NCBI RefSeq assembly: GCF_013409365.1
Contig: NZ_JACCBA010000001.1
Span: 1,364,001 to 1,428,000 of the forward strand
Length of the DNA: 64,000 nucleotides
Direction of reading: 5' to 3'
DNA from: Actinomadura luteofluorescens
Lineage (GTDB): Bacteria > Actinomycetota > Actinomycetes > Streptosporangiales > Streptosporangiaceae
Positions within the stretch are counted from its first letter, which is position 1; every line of letters starts with the position of its first letter. This document shows positions 37,767 through 49,193 of this stretch, in pieces. The notes beneath the pieces were generated by a model, which did not search any database, was not told where the DNA came from, and was given only the letters and a program-made list of their open reading frames with translations. The position numbers were made by a program, and so were the translations under genes.

Positions 37767-38627
37767 TCAGGGCTTGAGGCGCCCGTAGGCGCGCAGGGTC
37801 CTGAGGCGTTCGACGGTGACGTTGCCGCGCCATTCGGGGCCGGTGACGGGCGTCCAGATGGGGAAGTCGACGTCCCATCCGCCGTCGTCGCCCTGCTCGT
37901 CGATGAGGGCGTCGAGGCCGGCGTCGATCTCGCGGGCGGCGAAGAGCCGGCGCCCGTAACCGCCGGGGGCGGGCGCGAAGTCGAGCGGTCCCTGGTGGTC
38001 GCTGGTGGCGTGGGCGGCGAGGACGTCGCGGACGCGGGTGAAGGCGGCCTCCGCGCGGTCGCGGTCGGGGACGTGGTCGAGGAAGGTCAGGACGGCGAGG
38101 ACGTCGTAGCCGCCGGGTTCGGCGCCGGGGGCCTCCAGGTAGCGCCAGCAGAAGCCGGTGGCGGGTCCGAGCCAGGGGTGGTCGGCGCGGGCCCTGTGGA
38201 GCAGGCCGGCGAGGGTCGCGGTGGGGTTGATGGCGCCGGGCGGGTCGTCGGGTGTCCGCCACCAGGGGCCGTGGGGTGCGTCGCGGACGGTCGGCAGGAC
38301 GAACGGCACTCCCCCGCCGTCGGTGGTGATGGAGGCCAGGTAGCGGGCGATGCGAGTGACGGCGGGGTCGTCGTCGGCGCCGGCCTCGTGCAGGATCTCC
38401 AAGGCGTGCTGGGCGGGGACGGGCTGGCTGGCCTCGCCGCGCAGGTCCGGTTCGAGGGCGTGGCCGTAGCCGCCGTCGGGGTTCTCGTAGGCCCTGAGGG
38501 CGGCGAGGACGGGCGCGGCGGGGCCGCCGCGGAAGTGGAGGGCGAAGCGGTGCCGGTCGATGAGGCGGCCGTTGAGGCGCATGAACTCCGCGGCGCGCGC
38601 GAGGCCGGTTTCGTGCAGGACTTTCAT
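37767..38627 (-). CDS. Prenyltransferase/terpene-cyclase-like alpha-toroid protein, hypothetical
   Basis: A 286-residue protein without a named function. It has repeated short segments such as LRAYENPDGGYGHALEPDL, ITTDGGGVPFVL and LIDEQGDDGGWDVDFPIWTP. The QxxDGGW/GGYG-like turns and alternating helices are what one sees in squalene-cyclase/prenyltransferase alpha-toroid folds. No DxDD acid motif is seen, so cyclase activity is not supported. ATG at 38627. It is convergent with the AraC gene (17 bases apart), and the hairpin and the decarboxylase promoter lie upstream. Confidence 0.65.
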   Translation of the reverse strand: MKVLHETGLARAAEFMRLNGRLIDRHRFALHFRGGPAAPVLAALRAYENPDGGYGHALEPDLRGEASQPVPAQHALEILHEAGADDDPAVTRIARYLASITTDGGGVPFVLPTVRDAPHGPWWRTPDDPPGAINPTATLAGLLHRARADHPWLGPATGFCWRYLEAPGAEPGGYDVLAVLTFLDHVPDRDRAEAAFTRVRDVLAAHATSDHQGPLDFAPAPGGYGRRLFAAREIDAGLDALIDEQGDDGGWDVDFPIWTPVTGPEWRGNVTVERLRTLRAYGRLKP

Positions 38628-38698
38628 GCTGGTGACGTTAGGGCGTGGGGCGGCCGGGCGTCTTGTAGGAAACGGACGCCGTCCGCGGGGCGGGCGGT

Positions 38699-38733
38699 GG
38701 GCCCGGCCACCCCAGCGGTGGGTGGCCGGGCCC
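38699..38733. other. Perfect 14-bp hairpin in a divergent intergenic region
   Basis: Arms 38699-38712 (GGGCCCGGCCACCC) and 38720-38733 pair perfectly around a seven-base loop. The neighbours are transcribed away from each other, so it is not an ordinary terminator. The rest of the 230-base gap shows no gene. Confidence 0.6.
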
Positions 38734-38857
38734 CTGCGGTCCCGCGGGGGCGAACCCAGGCGGGACCGTAGCCGACCAGCACGAAGACCACAAGTCGCCC
38801 TTTTCCTCATGTTTCTCGACATTCCCGATGGCACCGTCTCTGTGATCTCCTTGCGTC

Positions 38858-40285
38858 ATGACCGATCCGCTTGACGAACGTGACATCGCCGGTGCCCCGC
38901 TCGCGGTGGTGGCGCGGGCCGCGGAGCCGTACCTGGCGAGCCTGCCGGACCGCCCCGTCCACGACCGGGCGCAGGACCCCCTCCTGGACGAGCTGGACGG
39001 GCCGCTTCCGGACACGGGGGACGGCGCGGTGGCCGCCGTCGAGCGGCTGGTGCGGATCGGCACCCGGGCGGCGACGCACTCGTCCGGGCCGCGGTTCTTC
39101 CACTTCGTGGTGGGCGGGTCGACGCCCGCGGCGATGGCGGGCGACTGGGCGGCGTCGCTGCTCGACCAGGCGGCCGGGCTGTGGCTGACGTCGCCGCTGG
39201 CGGCGCGGGCGGAGACGGTGGTCCTGCGCTGGCTGAAGGAGCTGTTCGGGCTGCCCCCGGGGTTCGGCGGCGTGCTGACGCCGAGCGCCACGCTCGCGCA
39301 CGTCGCGGGCCTGGCGGCCGCGCGGCACTGGTGGGCGGCCGGGCACGGCGTGGACGTCGCGTCGCAGGGCCTCGCGGGGCTGCCGGCGATGCCGGTGCTC
39401 ACCAGCGGCCTCGTGCACGTCAGCACCCGCAAGGCGCTGCAGATCCTCGGCTGCGGCCGGGACACCCTGCGGACGTTCGCCCGCGACGACGCGGGGCGGG
39501 TCGATCTGGAGGCGATGGACGCCGCGCTCGCCGGGGCGGGCGGGCCCGCGGTGATCGTGGCGAACCTCGGCGAGGTGAACACGGGCGACAGCGACCCGAT
39601 CACCGAGCTGGCGGACCTCGCGGAGCGGCACGGGGCCTGGCTGCACGTGGACGGCGCGTTCGGGCTGTTCGCGGCCCTCAGCCCCCGGACGGCCCATCTC
39701 GCGCAGGGCGTCGAGCGGGCGGACTCGGTGACGGCGGACGGCCACAAGTGGCTGAACGTGCCCTACGAGAGCGGGTTCTCCTTCGTGCGGGACCCGGCGT
39801 CGCTGAGCCGCGCGTTCGGGGCGTGGGGCGCGGCGTACCTGCCGGACGCCGACGAGGAGCGGATCAACTACAACATGCTCGGCCCGGAGTCGTCCCGCCG
39901 CGCGCGGGCGCTGCCGATCTGGGCGACCTTGCGGGCGTACGGGCGGGACGGGTACCGGGAGATGGTGGAGCGTCACCTCGACGTGGCCGCCCATCTGGGC
40001 GGGCTCGTCGAGGCGGCGCCCGACCTGGAGCTGCTCGCCCCGGTGCGGCTCTGCATCGCGTGCTTCCGGTACCGGCCCGAGGGCGTCCCGGAGGAGCGGC
40101 TGGACGAGCTGAACGCGCGCCTGGGCGAGGCGCTGCTCGCGGACGGCCGCGTCTACGCGGGCACCAGCACCTACCGCGGCATGACGGTGTTCCGTCCGGC
40201 GCCGCTCAACTGGCGGACGACGAAGTCCGACGTGGAGCGGCTGGTGGACGTGCTCCGCGAGCTCGGCGCCCGCCTGACGGGCTGA
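38858..40285 (+). CDS. Pyridoxal-phosphate-dependent decarboxylase (group II)
   Basis: A 475-residue PLP enzyme of the glutamate/aromatic amino-acid decarboxylase family. The PLP Lys is in VTADGHKWLNVPYESG, the conserved Asp that holds the pyridine nitrogen is in HVDGAFGLFAAL, and PRFFHFVVGGSTPAA forms the substrate-side loop. The C-terminal part (TYRGMTVFRPAPLNWRTT) is typical of bacterial aspartate/glutamate/tyrosine decarboxylase-like proteins. The exact amino acid is not predictable. ATG at 38858 lacks a clear ribosome site, which hints at a leaderless transcript. It ends nine bases from the convergent VOC gene. Confidence 0.88.
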   Translation: MTDPLDERDIAGAPLAVVARAAEPYLASLPDRPVHDRAQDPLLDELDGPLPDTGDGAVAAVERLVRIGTRAATHSSGPRFFHFVVGGSTPAAMAGDWAASLLDQAAGLWLTSPLAARAETVVLRWLKELFGLPPGFGGVLTPSATLAHVAGLAAARHWWAAGHGVDVASQGLAGLPAMPVLTSGLVHVSTRKALQILGCGRDTLRTFARDDAGRVDLEAMDAALAGAGGPAVIVANLGEVNTGDSDPITELADLAERHGAWLHVDGAFGLFAALSPRTAHLAQGVERADSVTADGHKWLNVPYESGFSFVRDPASLSRAFGAWGAAYLPDADEERINYNMLGPESSRRARALPIWATLRAYGRDGYREMVERHLDVAAHLGGLVEAAPDLELLAPVRLCIACFRYRPEGVPEERLDELNARLGEALLADGRVYAGTSTYRGMTVFRPAPLNWRTTKSDVERLVDVLRELGARLTG

Positions 40286-40294
40286 GGCGTCCGT

Positions 40295-40747
40295 TCAGCC
40301 CACGCAGTCGTTCCAGGGGACGGTCTCGTCGAGCTCGTCGAACGGCTGGGTGAGGCTGTACCAGCAGCCCGAGTCGTCCCGGAAGACCGCCTCGATCCCG
40401 TAGGGGCGCTTCTCGGGCGGGTGGACGAACTCGACGCCCAGGGCCGAGAGCCGCTCGTACTCGGCCTGGCAGTCGTCGGTGTTGAAGGCACCGGCACCGA
40501 GGACGCCCTTGGCGATGAGCGCCTTCATCTGGGTGGCGGAGCCGGGGTCCATGGTGGGCGGGCCTGGCACCATGAGGGCGAGGCTCAGCTCGGGCTGGCC
40601 CTTGGCGCCGACGGTGACCCAGCGCATTCCGCCCTCGCCCAGCGTCATGTCGTCGCGAACCTCCAGACCGAGTTTCTCGGTGAAGAACGCCTTCGCCGAG
40701 TCCTGGTCGAGTACCCAGACGGTGGCCAGCCCGAGTTTGGTGATCAT
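40295..40747 (-). CDS. VOC (glyoxalase/bleomycin-resistance fold) protein
   Basis: A 150-residue protein of the vicinal-oxygen-chelate fold. Two beta-alpha-beta-beta-beta units are evident: KLGLATVWVLDQDSAKAFF, then LGLEVRDD with WVTVGA, and the second ending in FRDDSGCWYSLTQP. Such proteins can be glyoxalases, dioxygenases or binding proteins; metal ligands cannot be assigned with confidence. ATG at 40747 has GGAG upstream. It is 34 bases downstream of the AraC regulator on the same strand, so the two likely form an operon. Confidence 0.85.
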   Translation of the reverse strand: MITKLGLATVWVLDQDSAKAFFTEKLGLEVRDDMTLGEGGMRWVTVGAKGQPELSLALMVPGPPTMDPGSATQMKALIAKGVLGAGAFNTDDCQAEYERLSALGVEFVHPPEKRPYGIEAVFRDDSGCWYSLTQPFDELDETVPWNDCVG

Positions 40748-40781
40748 GCCGGTGTCTCCTTGGTGAACTGGGATGATGCGC

Positions 40782-41342
40782 TCACGCTAGGACACCCCGG
40801 GCCGCCCGGCCTTCTCGATTCTTGCTGACCGCCGGCGTCTCGCCGCTCCCGGACGTCTCGCCGCTCCCCGACGTCTCGCCGCTCCCGGGAGCCTCACCGC
40901 TTCCGGGAGCCGGCCGCTCGCGGAAGCCGCCGGCCCAGAGCAGCACGAAGCATCCGGGGATGGCCGCGGCATCCCCGCTGCGGGCGCGCCTGCGGAACTC
41001 GGTGGGCGTCGCCCCGGTCTGCTGCTTGAACCGGGTGCAGAACGTGCCGAGACTGGTGAAGCCGACCTGCATGCAGATCTCGGTGACGGTCAGGTTGGCG
41101 GTGCGCAGCAGGTCCTGCGCGCGCTCGATGCGGCGGCGGGTGAGGTAGGCGCCGGGTGTCTCGCCGTAGACCTCGTGGAACAGCCGGACGAAGTGGTAGC
41201 GCGAGTACCCGGCGCGGGCGGCGACGGCGGAGACGTCCAGCGGCTCCGCCCACTCGCGGTCCATGGCGTCGCGGGCGAGCCTCATCCGGCGCAGGACGCC
41301 GGTGTCCAGGGTGGGCGGCGCGCCCGTCCGAACGTTTCCCAT
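40782..41342 (-). CDS. AraC family regulator with short N-terminus and repetitive tail
   Basis: A 186-residue protein that is almost only an AraC DNA-binding domain. Helix-turn-helix one is DVSAVAARAGYSRYHFVRLF; two is VTEICMQVGFTSLGTFCTRFK, with the TPxEFR end. There is no sensor domain. The last 55 residues contain four tandem hexapeptides of the form GSGETS, from an 18-base DNA repeat. It probably controls the downstream VOC gene. ATG at 41342 starts MGNVRTG; GTG at 41360 adds six residues. Confidence 0.85.
   Translation of the reverse strand: MGNVRTGAPPTLDTGVLRRMRLARDAMDREWAEPLDVSAVAARAGYSRYHFVRLFHEVYGETPGAYLTRRRIERAQDLLRTANLTVTEICMQVGFTSLGTFCTRFKQQTGATPTEFRRRARSGDAAAIPGCFVLLWAGGFRERPAPGSGEAPGSGETSGSGETSGSGETPAVSKNREGRAARGVLA
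40834..40905 (-). repeat. Four tandem 18-base units within the AraC gene
   Basis: Units at 40834, 40852, 40870 and 40888 (type GACGTCTCGCCGCTCCCG on the top strand); the middle ones differ by one base. They encode the hexapeptide GSGETS and variants. Unit number may vary between strains without breaking the frame. Confidence 0.8.
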
Positions 41343-41412
41343 GGGCCGATGCTGGCACACCGCACCGACACGAGACCGGCCCGCCGACCGGTGAACACCC
41401 CGTTCAGCGGTC

Positions 41413-41442
41413 GGGCCCTGGAGGATCGCTCCTCCAGGGCCC
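41413..41442 (-). terminator. Hairpin terminator after gltD
   Basis: A perfect 13-bp stem (41413-41425, GGGCCCTGGAGGA, and 41430-41442) around TCGC, 18 bases past the gltD stop. It also lies about 70 bases upstream of the AraC gene start. No T run follows. Confidence 0.75.
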
Positions 41443-41460
41443 CATCGCTCGCTGTGCGGG

Positions 41461-42924
<1,464 letters not shown>

Positions 42925-42942
42925 GTTGGAAGTCCCCCTCTC

Positions 42943-45900
42943 TCAGCTCTGCGCCGCGGCCATGACGGCCTCGTCGACGTCGCGCCCCTCGGCCTCGGCC
43001 TTGGCCATCGCGTCCAGGACCCGCCGGTAGTCGCGCGGCATGATCTTGGTGAAGCGGGCGGCGGCGCCGTCCCAGTCGTCCAGCAGCCGCCGGGCCACCG
43101 CCGAGCCGGTCTCGGCCAGGTGCCGCTCGGTGAGCGCCCGGACGAAGTCCGTGTCGGCGGCGTCCAGCGGCTCCAGGTCGACCATCTCGCCGTTGACCCG
43201 CTCGGGCACGAGGTCCAGGACGTAGGCGATGCCGCCGGACATGCCGGCCGCGAGGTTGCGCCCCGTCCGGCCGAGGATCACCGCGCGGCCCCCGGTCATG
43301 TACTCGCAGGCGTGGTCGCCGACGCCCTCGACGACGGCGGTGGCGCCGGAGTTGCGGACGCAGAACCGCTCACCGACGACCCCGCGGGCGAACAGCTCGC
43401 CGGACGTGGCGCCGTACAGGATCACGTTGCCGCCGATGATCTGCTCCTCGGCGGCGAACCCGGCGTCCCGCGGGGGACGCAGCGTGACCCGCCCGCCGGA
43501 CAGCCCCTTGCCGACGTAGTCGTTGGCGTCGCCGACCAGCCGCAGCGTGACGCCGCGCGGCGCGAACGCGCCGAAGGAGTTGCCCGCCGAACCGGTGAAG
43601 GTGACGTCGATGGTGTCGTCGGGCAGCCCGCCGCCGCCCCACTTCTTCGTCACCTCGTGGCCGAGCATCGTCCCGACCGTCCGGTTGACGTTGCGGATCG
43701 GCAGCTCCAGCCGCACCGGGTCGCCGAACGAGATCGCGCCCTCGGCGAGCTGGATCAGCGTGTTGTCCAGGGCCTTCTCCAGCCCGTGGTCCTGCTCGGT
43801 CATCCGGTGCAGGGCCGCGCCCTCCGCCCGCGCCGGGACGTGCAGGATCGGGGCAAGGTCCAGGCCGGCGGCCTTCCAGTGCTCGACCGCCTCCCGGGTG
43901 TCGATCATCTCGACGTGGCCGATGGCCTCGTCCAGCGACCGGAACCCGAGGGCCGCCAGGTACTCGCGGACCTCCTCGGCGACGAACTCGAAGAAGTTCA
44001 CCACGAACTCGGGCTTGCCGGAGAACCGCTGCCGCAGCACCGGGTTCTGGGTGGCGACGCCGACCGGGCAGGTGTCCAGGTGGCAGACCCGCATCATGAT
44101 GCAGCCCGACACCACCAGCGGCGCGGTCGCGAAGCCGTACTCCTCGGCGCCGAGCAGCGCGGCGACGACGACGTCGCGGCCGGTCTTCATCTGCCCGTCG
44201 GTCTGCACGACGATGCGGTCGCGCAGCCCGTTCAGCAGCAGCGTCTGCTGCGTCTCGGCGAGGCCGAGCTCCCACGGCGCGCCGGCGTGCTTGAGCGAGG
44301 TCAGCGGGGACGCGCCCGTGCCGCCGTCGTGCCCGGAGATGAGCACCACGTCGGCGTGCGCCTTGGACACCCCGGCCGCGACCGTGCCGACCCCGACCTC
44401 GGCGACGAGCTTGACGTGCACGCGCGCCGCCGGGTTGGCGTTCTTCAGGTCGTGGATGAGCTGCGCCAGGTCCTCGATCGAGTAGATGTCGTGGTGCGGC
44501 GGCGGCGAGATGAGGCCGACGCCCGGGGTGGAGTGCCGCGTCTTGGCGATCCACGGGTAGACCTTGTGGCCGGGCAGCTGGCCGCCCTCGCCGGGCTTGG
44601 CGCCCTGCGCCATCTTGATCTGGATGTCGTCGGCGTTGGTGAGGTACTCCGAGGTCACGCCGAACCGGCCGGAGGCCACCTGCTTGATCGCGCTGCGCCG
44701 CAGGTCGCCGTTCTCGTCCGGGGTGAAGCGCGCCGGGTCCTCGCCGCCCTCGCCGGTGTTGGACTTGCCGCCGAGGCGGTTCATCGCGATCGCGAGGGTC
44801 TCGTGCGCCTCCGCCGAGATGGAGCCGTAGGACATCGCGCCGGTGGAGAACCGCTTGACGATCTCCGATACCGGCTCGACCTCCTCGATCGGCACCGGCT
44901 CCCGGTCGCCCTCGCGGAGCCGGAACAGCCCGCGGAGCGTCATCAGCTTCTCGGCCTGCGAGTCGACCTTGGAGGTGTACTCCTTGAAGATCTCGTAGCG
45001 GCGGGTGCGGGTGGCGTGCTGGAGCTTGAACACCGTGTCCGGGTTGAACAGGTGCGGCTCGCCCTCGCGGCGCCACTGGTACTCGCCGCCGACCTCCAGG
45101 GTGCGGTGCGCCAGGTCGTTGCCGCCCGGCGGGTAGGCGCGCGCGTGCCGCTCGGCGACCTCGCGGGCCAGCACGTCGAAGCCGACGCCGCCGAGCCGGG
45201 AGGTGGTGCCGGTGAAGCAGCGCGCCACCACGTCCTCGCCGAGCCCGATCGCCTCGAAGATCTGCGCGCCGGTGTAGGACGCGACCGTGGACACGCCCAT
45301 CTTCGACATGACCTTCAGGACGCCCTTGCCGTAGGCCTTCACCAGGTTCCGGACGGCCTTGGCCGGGTCCGGCCCCTCGATCGCGCCGCCGCGCACGAGG
45401 TCCTCGACGGTCTCGATCGCCAGGTACGGGTTGATCGCGGACGCGCCGTACCCGATGAGCAGCGCCATGTGGTGGCACTCGCGGGCCTCGCCCGTCTCGA
45501 TCACCAGGCCGACCTGGGTGCGGGTCTTCTCCCGGATCAGGTGGTGGTGCACGGCGCCGGTCAGCAGCAGCGACGGGATCGCGGCGCGGGCGGAGTCGGC
45601 GCCGCGGTCCGACAGCACGATGATCCGCGCACCGGCCTCGATGGCCCGGCCGACCTCGGAGTTGATCTCCTCCAGGCGGGACCGCAGGGCCTCTCCCCCG
45701 CCGGCGACCTCGTACAGGCCGTGCACGACGTGCGCGGCCAGGTGCGGCAGCGAACCCTCGTCGTCGATGTGGATGATCTTGGACAGCTCGTCGTTGTCCA
45801 GGATCGGGGTCGGCAGCACCAGGCGCCGGCACGAGTCCGGGCCGGGGGCCAGCAGGTTGCCCTCCGGGCCGAGCGTGGACTGCAGCGAGGTGACGAGCTC

Positions 45901-47514
45901 CTCGCGGATCGCGTCCAGCGGCGGGTTCGTGACCTGCGCGAACAGCTGCTTGAAGTAGTCGAACAGCAGCCGCGGGCGCTCGGAGAGCACCGCGATCGGG
46001 GTGTCGGTGCCCATCGACCCGATCGGCTCCGCGCCCGTCCGCGCCATCGGCGTCAGGATGATCCGCTGCTCTTCGAGGGTGTAGCCGAACGTCTGCTGCC
46101 GCCGGACGAGCGTCTCGTGGGTCGGGATCTCCCGCTCGCGCTGCGGCAGCTCCTCGAACCGGACCAGGCCCTCGTGCAGCCACTCCCCGTACGGGTGTTC
46201 GGCGGCCAGCTCGGCCTTGACCTCGTCGTCCTCGACGATCCGCCCCGCGGCGGTGTCGACGAGGAAGATCTTGCCGGGCTGCAGGCGGCCCTTGCGGACG
46301 ACCTTGGCGGCGGGGATGTCCAGCACGCCGGCCTCGCTGGCCAGCACGACCAGGCCGTCGTCGGTCACCCAGTACCGGCCCGGGCGCAGCCCGTTGCGGT
46401 CCAGGACCGCGCCGACGACGGTGCCGTCGGTGAAGCTGACGCTGGCGGGGCCGTCCCACGCCTCCATCAGCGTGGAGTGGAACTCGTAGAACGCCCGGCG
46501 CTCGGCGTCCATCTCGGTGTGGTTCTCCCACGCCTCCGGGATCATCATCAGCACCGCGTGCGGCAGCGACCGGCCGCCGAGGTGCAGCAGCTCCAGGCAC
46601 TCGTCGAACGACGCGGTGTCGGACGCCTCGATGTCGATCACCGGGAAGATCCGGGAGATGTCGCCGGGCAGCAGGTCGGACCTCAGCAGCGCCTCGCGGG
46701 CCCGCATCCAGTTCCGGTTGCCCTTCACGGTGTTGATCTCGCCGTTGTGGGCGATGAACCGGTACGGGTGCGCCAGCTCCCAGGCCGGGAACGTGTTGGT
46801 CGAGAACCGCGAGTGGACCAGCGCGATCGCGCTGGTGAACCGGCGGTCCGACAGGTCGGGGAAGAACGGCTCCAGCTGCGGGGTCGTCAGCATCCCCTTG
46901 TAGACGATCGTGCGGCTGGACAGGCTCGGGAAGTAGACCCGCACGTCCTGCTCGGCGCGCTCGCGCATGCAGAAGACGGCGCGGTCCAGCTCCAGGCCGG
47001 TCCTGCCGTCGTGCGGGCCGCCGGCCGCGGGGGCGACGAACATCTGCGCGAAGTGCGGCATGACCCGGCGGGCGGCCGGGCCCGTGAAGTCGGGGTCGTG
47101 CGGGAGCTCGCGCCAGCCGAGGACCGTCAGGCCCTCCTCCACGCACAGCGTCTCCACGTGGGCGACCGCCGCGGCGCGCTCGTCGCCGTCCGCGGGAAGG
47201 AACGCGATGCCGGCCGCGTAGCCGCCGGCCTCCGGGAGCGGGAAGTCGCAGACCTCGCGGAAGAACGCGTCCGGGATCTGGACGAGGATGCCGACGCCGT
47301 CGCCGTCGTCCGGCTCCGCGCCGACGGCTCCCCGGTGGTCCAGGTTCTTCAGGACGTCCAGGGCGTTCTGGACGATGTCGTGGCTCTTGCGTCCGTGCAG
47401 GTCGGCGACCATGCCGACGCCGCAGGCGTCGTGCTCGTTGGCCGGGTCGTACAAGCCCTGCGGCTGGGGGCGGCCCGGTGCACGGCCATCAGGTGTGAGG
47501 GCAGCAGCAGCCAT
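42943..47514 (-). CDS. gltB: Glutamate synthase large subunit
   Basis: A 1523-residue enzyme that takes the amide of glutamine and makes glutamate from 2-oxoglutarate. Domains in order: class II amidotransferase with nucleophile Cys31 (EHDACGVGM, so 30 residues are removed), a central domain, the FMN synthase barrel ([31 protein letters not shown]), the 3Fe-4S cysteines in [15 protein letters not shown], and the C-terminal GXGXG beta-helix ([11 protein letters not shown]). ATG at 47514 follows GGGAGG; a TTG three bases upstream is an alternative. Works with GltD. A dre-like site lies about 160 bases upstream. Confidence 0.97.
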   Translation of the reverse strand: MAAAALTPDGRAPGRPQPQGLYDPANEHDACGVGMVADLHGRKSHDIVQNALDVLKNLDHRGAVGAEPDDGDGVGILVQIPDAFFREVCDFPLPEAGGYAAGIAFLPADGDERAAAVAHVETLCVEEGLTVLGWRELPHDPDFTGPAARRVMPHFAQMFVAPAAGGPHDGRTGLELDRAVFCMRERAEQDVRVYFPSLSSRTIVYKGMLTTPQLEPFFPDLSDRRFTSAIALVHSRFSTNTFPAWELAHPYRFIAHNGEINTVKGNRNWMRAREALLRSDLLPGDISRIFPVIDIEASDTASFDECLELLHLGGRSLPHAVLMMIPEAWENHTEMDAERRAFYEFHSTLMEAWDGPASVSFTDGTVVGAVLDRNGLRPGRYWVTDDGLVVLASEAGVLDIPAAKVVRKGRLQPGKIFLVDTAAGRIVEDDEVKAELAAEHPYGEWLHEGLVRFEELPQREREIPTHETLVRRQQTFGYTLEEQRIILTPMARTGAEPIGSMGTDTPIAVLSERPRLLFDYFKQLFAQVTNPPLDAIREELVTSLQSTLGPEGNLLAPGPDSCRRLVLPTPILDNDELSKIIHIDDEGSLPHLAAHVVHGLYEVAGGGEALRSRLEEINSEVGRAIEAGARIIVLSDRGADSARAAIPSLLLTGAVHHHLIREKTRTQVGLVIETGEARECHHMALLIGYGASAINPYLAIETVEDLVRGGAIEGPDPAKAVRNLVKAYGKGVLKVMSKMGVSTVASYTGAQIFEAIGLGEDVVARCFTGTTSRLGGVGFDVLAREVAERHARAYPPGGNDLAHRTLEVGGEYQWRREGEPHLFNPDTVFKLQHATRTRRYEIFKEYTSKVDSQAEKLMTLRGLFRLREGDREPVPIEEVEPVSEIVKRFSTGAMSYGSISAEAHETLAIAMNRLGGKSNTGEGGEDPARFTPDENGDLRRSAIKQVASGRFGVTSEYLTNADDIQIKMAQGAKPGEGGQLPGHKVYPWIAKTRHSTPGVGLISPPPHHDIYSIEDLAQLIHDLKNANPAARVHVKLVAEVGVGTVAAGVSKAHADVVLISGHDGGTGASPLTSLKHAGAPWELGLAETQQTLLLNGLRDRIVVQTDGQMKTGRDVVVAALLGAEEYGFATAPLVVSGCIMMRVCHLDTCPVGVATQNPVLRQRFSGKPEFVVNFFEFVAEEVREYLAALGFRSLDEAIGHVEMIDTREAVEHWKAAGLDLAPILHVPARAEGAALHRMTEQDHGLEKALDNTLIQLAEGAISFGDPVRLELPIRNVNRTVGTMLGHEVTKKWGGGGLPDDTIDVTFTGSAGNSFGAFAPRGVTLRLVGDANDYVGKGLSGGRVTLRPPRDAGFAAEEQIIGGNVILYGATSGELFARGVVGERFCVRNSGATAVVEGVGDHACEYMTGGRAVILGRTGRNLAAGMSGGIAYVLDLVPERVNGEMVDLEPLDAADTDFVRALTERHLAETGSAVARRLLDDWDGAAARFTKIMPRDYRRVLDAMAKAEAEGRDVDEAVMAAAQS

Positions 47515-47857
47515 CAACCCTCCCGTCGTCGTGTCACTGCTTCGATGTCAGTGCGGCACGGGACGGCGTTGGCCCTGCTGCGGTGAGATGACATTACATC
47601 ACTGCCGGGATCATGCCCGACTGCACCAGATCGCGAAACTTCTTCGGCGCGATCGGACGTGCGTCATCTGCAAGTGGTCTAAACCAGGTTACCGGCTGAC
47701 CCGGGCCGCGTAACGCCCTGACCTCGGTGAGGATCATCACCGGTACGCGATGTTTACGGCAACGCGCCGAAAACCTACCGAAATATGCCCTGCCGCAGAC
47801 GCGGGGCGGACCGTGGAGGCACCGGGCCCGACCGGACCGGTTCCGGCCGGACGGGGG
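47515..47857. other. Intergenic region upstream of gltB
   Basis: No gene supported. The gap separates gltB (start) from the end of the next bottom-strand gene. Apart from the dre-like site at 47673-47688 I see no clear promoter hexamers. The part from about 47800 is rich in CCGG repeats that can form weak stems after the upstream gene. Confidence 0.5.
47673..47688. promoter_or_regulatory. dre-like (DasR-type) operator upstream of gltB
   Basis: AGTGGTCTAAACCAGG matches the DasR-responsive element ACTGGTCTAGACCACT at about 12 of 16 positions and keeps both half sites TGGT and ACCA. It lies 159 bases ahead of gltB. Confidence 0.5.
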
Positions 47858-49141
47858 TCAGCCGGTCCCGCGGGCCGCGCGGCCGAGCACCGCCGGCGCC
47901 TTGCCGCCCTCGATCAGCAGCGACAGCAGGTTCTCGTCCTTCTCGTCGCCCTTGCCGTCCAGGCGCTGCGCCCACGACACCACCGCGAAGTGCCCCATCG
48001 CGAGGCCCCGGGCCATGCCGAAGCCGCGCCCGAAACGGTCCAGCGGGGCGGGCGCCTCCAGGGGCCGGACGAAGCCCGCGCCGATCGTGGTCTCCAGCCT
48101 CGCGACGAACCGGTCGGCGTCCGCGGACCCGGCGAGGTTGAACACGGCCACGGACAGCGCGTACCCGTGCCCGGTGTCGGAGTAGATCGCGCGCGCCGCC
48201 TGCGTGCAGCCGCCCTTGCCGAGCTCCTCGCCGACGGATCCGCCCCACACGGCGGCGGCGCAGTCGCCGTCCAGCCGCTTGGCGCGCAGCTTTACCGAGA
48301 CCTTCCCGTCGGGAAGAGGCATTTTCGCCGCCGAGGACGGGAACGCCTCGCCCTCCGTGAGGGGTTTCGGGTCCGCGCTTCGGTTCGCGATCCCCGCGTA
48401 GGCGGAGCTGGACGGCGAACTGGAGTAGGACGTCGGCGACGGGCCGGTCCCGGCGGGACGCCCGATCGCCGCACCGGGGGCGCCGCCGGGCTTCGGCGCG
48501 GAGTCGCCGCCGCCGGTCAGGGCGACGACGCCGAGGCCGAGCAGGACCAGCACGCCCAGGACGGCAGCCGCACCGAAGTAGAGCTTCGGGCCCGGCCCTC
48601 CGGCGCGGCGCGCCGCGGCCTGCCCGGGTTCCGCCGCGCCGGAACGTTCCGAGGGCCTGCCCGCGTTCTTGGCCTTCCCGCGCTGGGCCTTCCCGCGTGG
48701 TGCCCTCTCGCGCTGAGGCTTGCCGCGCTGGGCCTTCTCACGCTGAGCCTGCTCGCGCTGGGCCTTCTCACGCTGGGGCTTGCCGCGCTGGGCTTTGCCG
48801 CGCTTCTCCGGGCGCCTGGGGCGGGTCTGGCCGGCGGCGGGCCCCTCGGGCGGAAGGGCGCCGCGGGCGTCCTCGCCGGACGCGAACGGGCCGTCCTGGC
48901 CGCCGTCCTCGTAGGGGGCGTCCCCGTACGGGACGCCCTCGTACGGATCGTCGTCGTAAGGCGTCCGCGGTGGCGGCGGGGCCGGGCGTTCCCGGCGCGC
49001 CGCAGTGCGGCGGGGCGGCGGCGTCCGGCGCGGGCCGCCCGACCGGGGCTGCGCCGTCCGGCGCCCGGCGGGCTGCCGGCGGCCCGGACGGTTCACCGGC
49101 GGCCGCCCCGAGCCGCCGCGGCGGTGCTCATCGGGATCCAC
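47858..49141 (-). CDS. Membrane-anchored protein of unknown function with KAQRE repeats (paralogue 1)
   Basis: A 427-residue protein. Residues 1-175 are disordered and basic, rich in Pro, Arg and Gly, with tandem pentapeptides of the type KAQRG/KAQRE. One membrane helix (LYFGAAAVLGVLVLLGLGVV) is near residue 190. The C-terminal 210 residues form an exported domain with paired cysteines in LDGDCAAAVWGG and GKGGCTQAARAIY. That domain is clearly homologous to the neighbouring paralogue (LTEGEAF, GAGFVRPLE, HFAVVSW in the same order). I do not recognise a function. GTG at 49141 is the start. A hairpin separates the two genes. Confidence 0.7.
   Translation of the reverse strand: MDPDEHRRGGSGRPPVNRPGRRQPAGRRTAQPRSGGPRRTPPPRRTAARRERPAPPPPRTPYDDDPYEGVPYGDAPYEDGGQDGPFASGEDARGALPPEGPAAGQTRPRRPEKRGKAQRGKPQREKAQREQAQREKAQRGKPQRERAPRGKAQRGKAKNAGRPSERSGAAEPGQAAARRAGGPGPKLYFGAAAVLGVLVLLGLGVVALTGGGDSAPKPGGAPGAAIGRPAGTGPSPTSYSSSPSSSAYAGIANRSADPKPLTEGEAFPSSAAKMPLPDGKVSVKLRAKRLDGDCAAAVWGGSVGEELGKGGCTQAARAIYSDTGHGYALSVAVFNLAGSADADRFVARLETTIGAGFVRPLEAPAPLDRFGRGFGMARGLAMGHFAVVSWAQRLDGKGDEKDENLLSLLIEGGKAPAVLGRAARGTG
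48681..48800 (-). repeat. Eight tandem 15-base units within the KAQRE gene
   Basis: Units of the type CGCTGGGCCTTCTCA repeat without gaps at 15-base steps from 48681 to 48800 and encode KAQRE-like pentapeptides. A coding minisatellite; unit number may vary between strains. Confidence 0.85.
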
Positions 49142-49160
49142 GACGGCGCAGACTACTCGC

Positions 49161-49183
49161 CGCGGGCGCAGGACGCGCCCGCG
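49161..49183 (-). terminator. Hairpin between the two paralogues
   Basis: Perfect 9-bp stem CGCGGGCGC/GCGCCCGCG around a five-base loop, ten bases past the stop of the upstream paralogue and 20 bases ahead of the next start. Confidence 0.6.
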
Positions 49184-49193
49184 CCCGGCCGGC

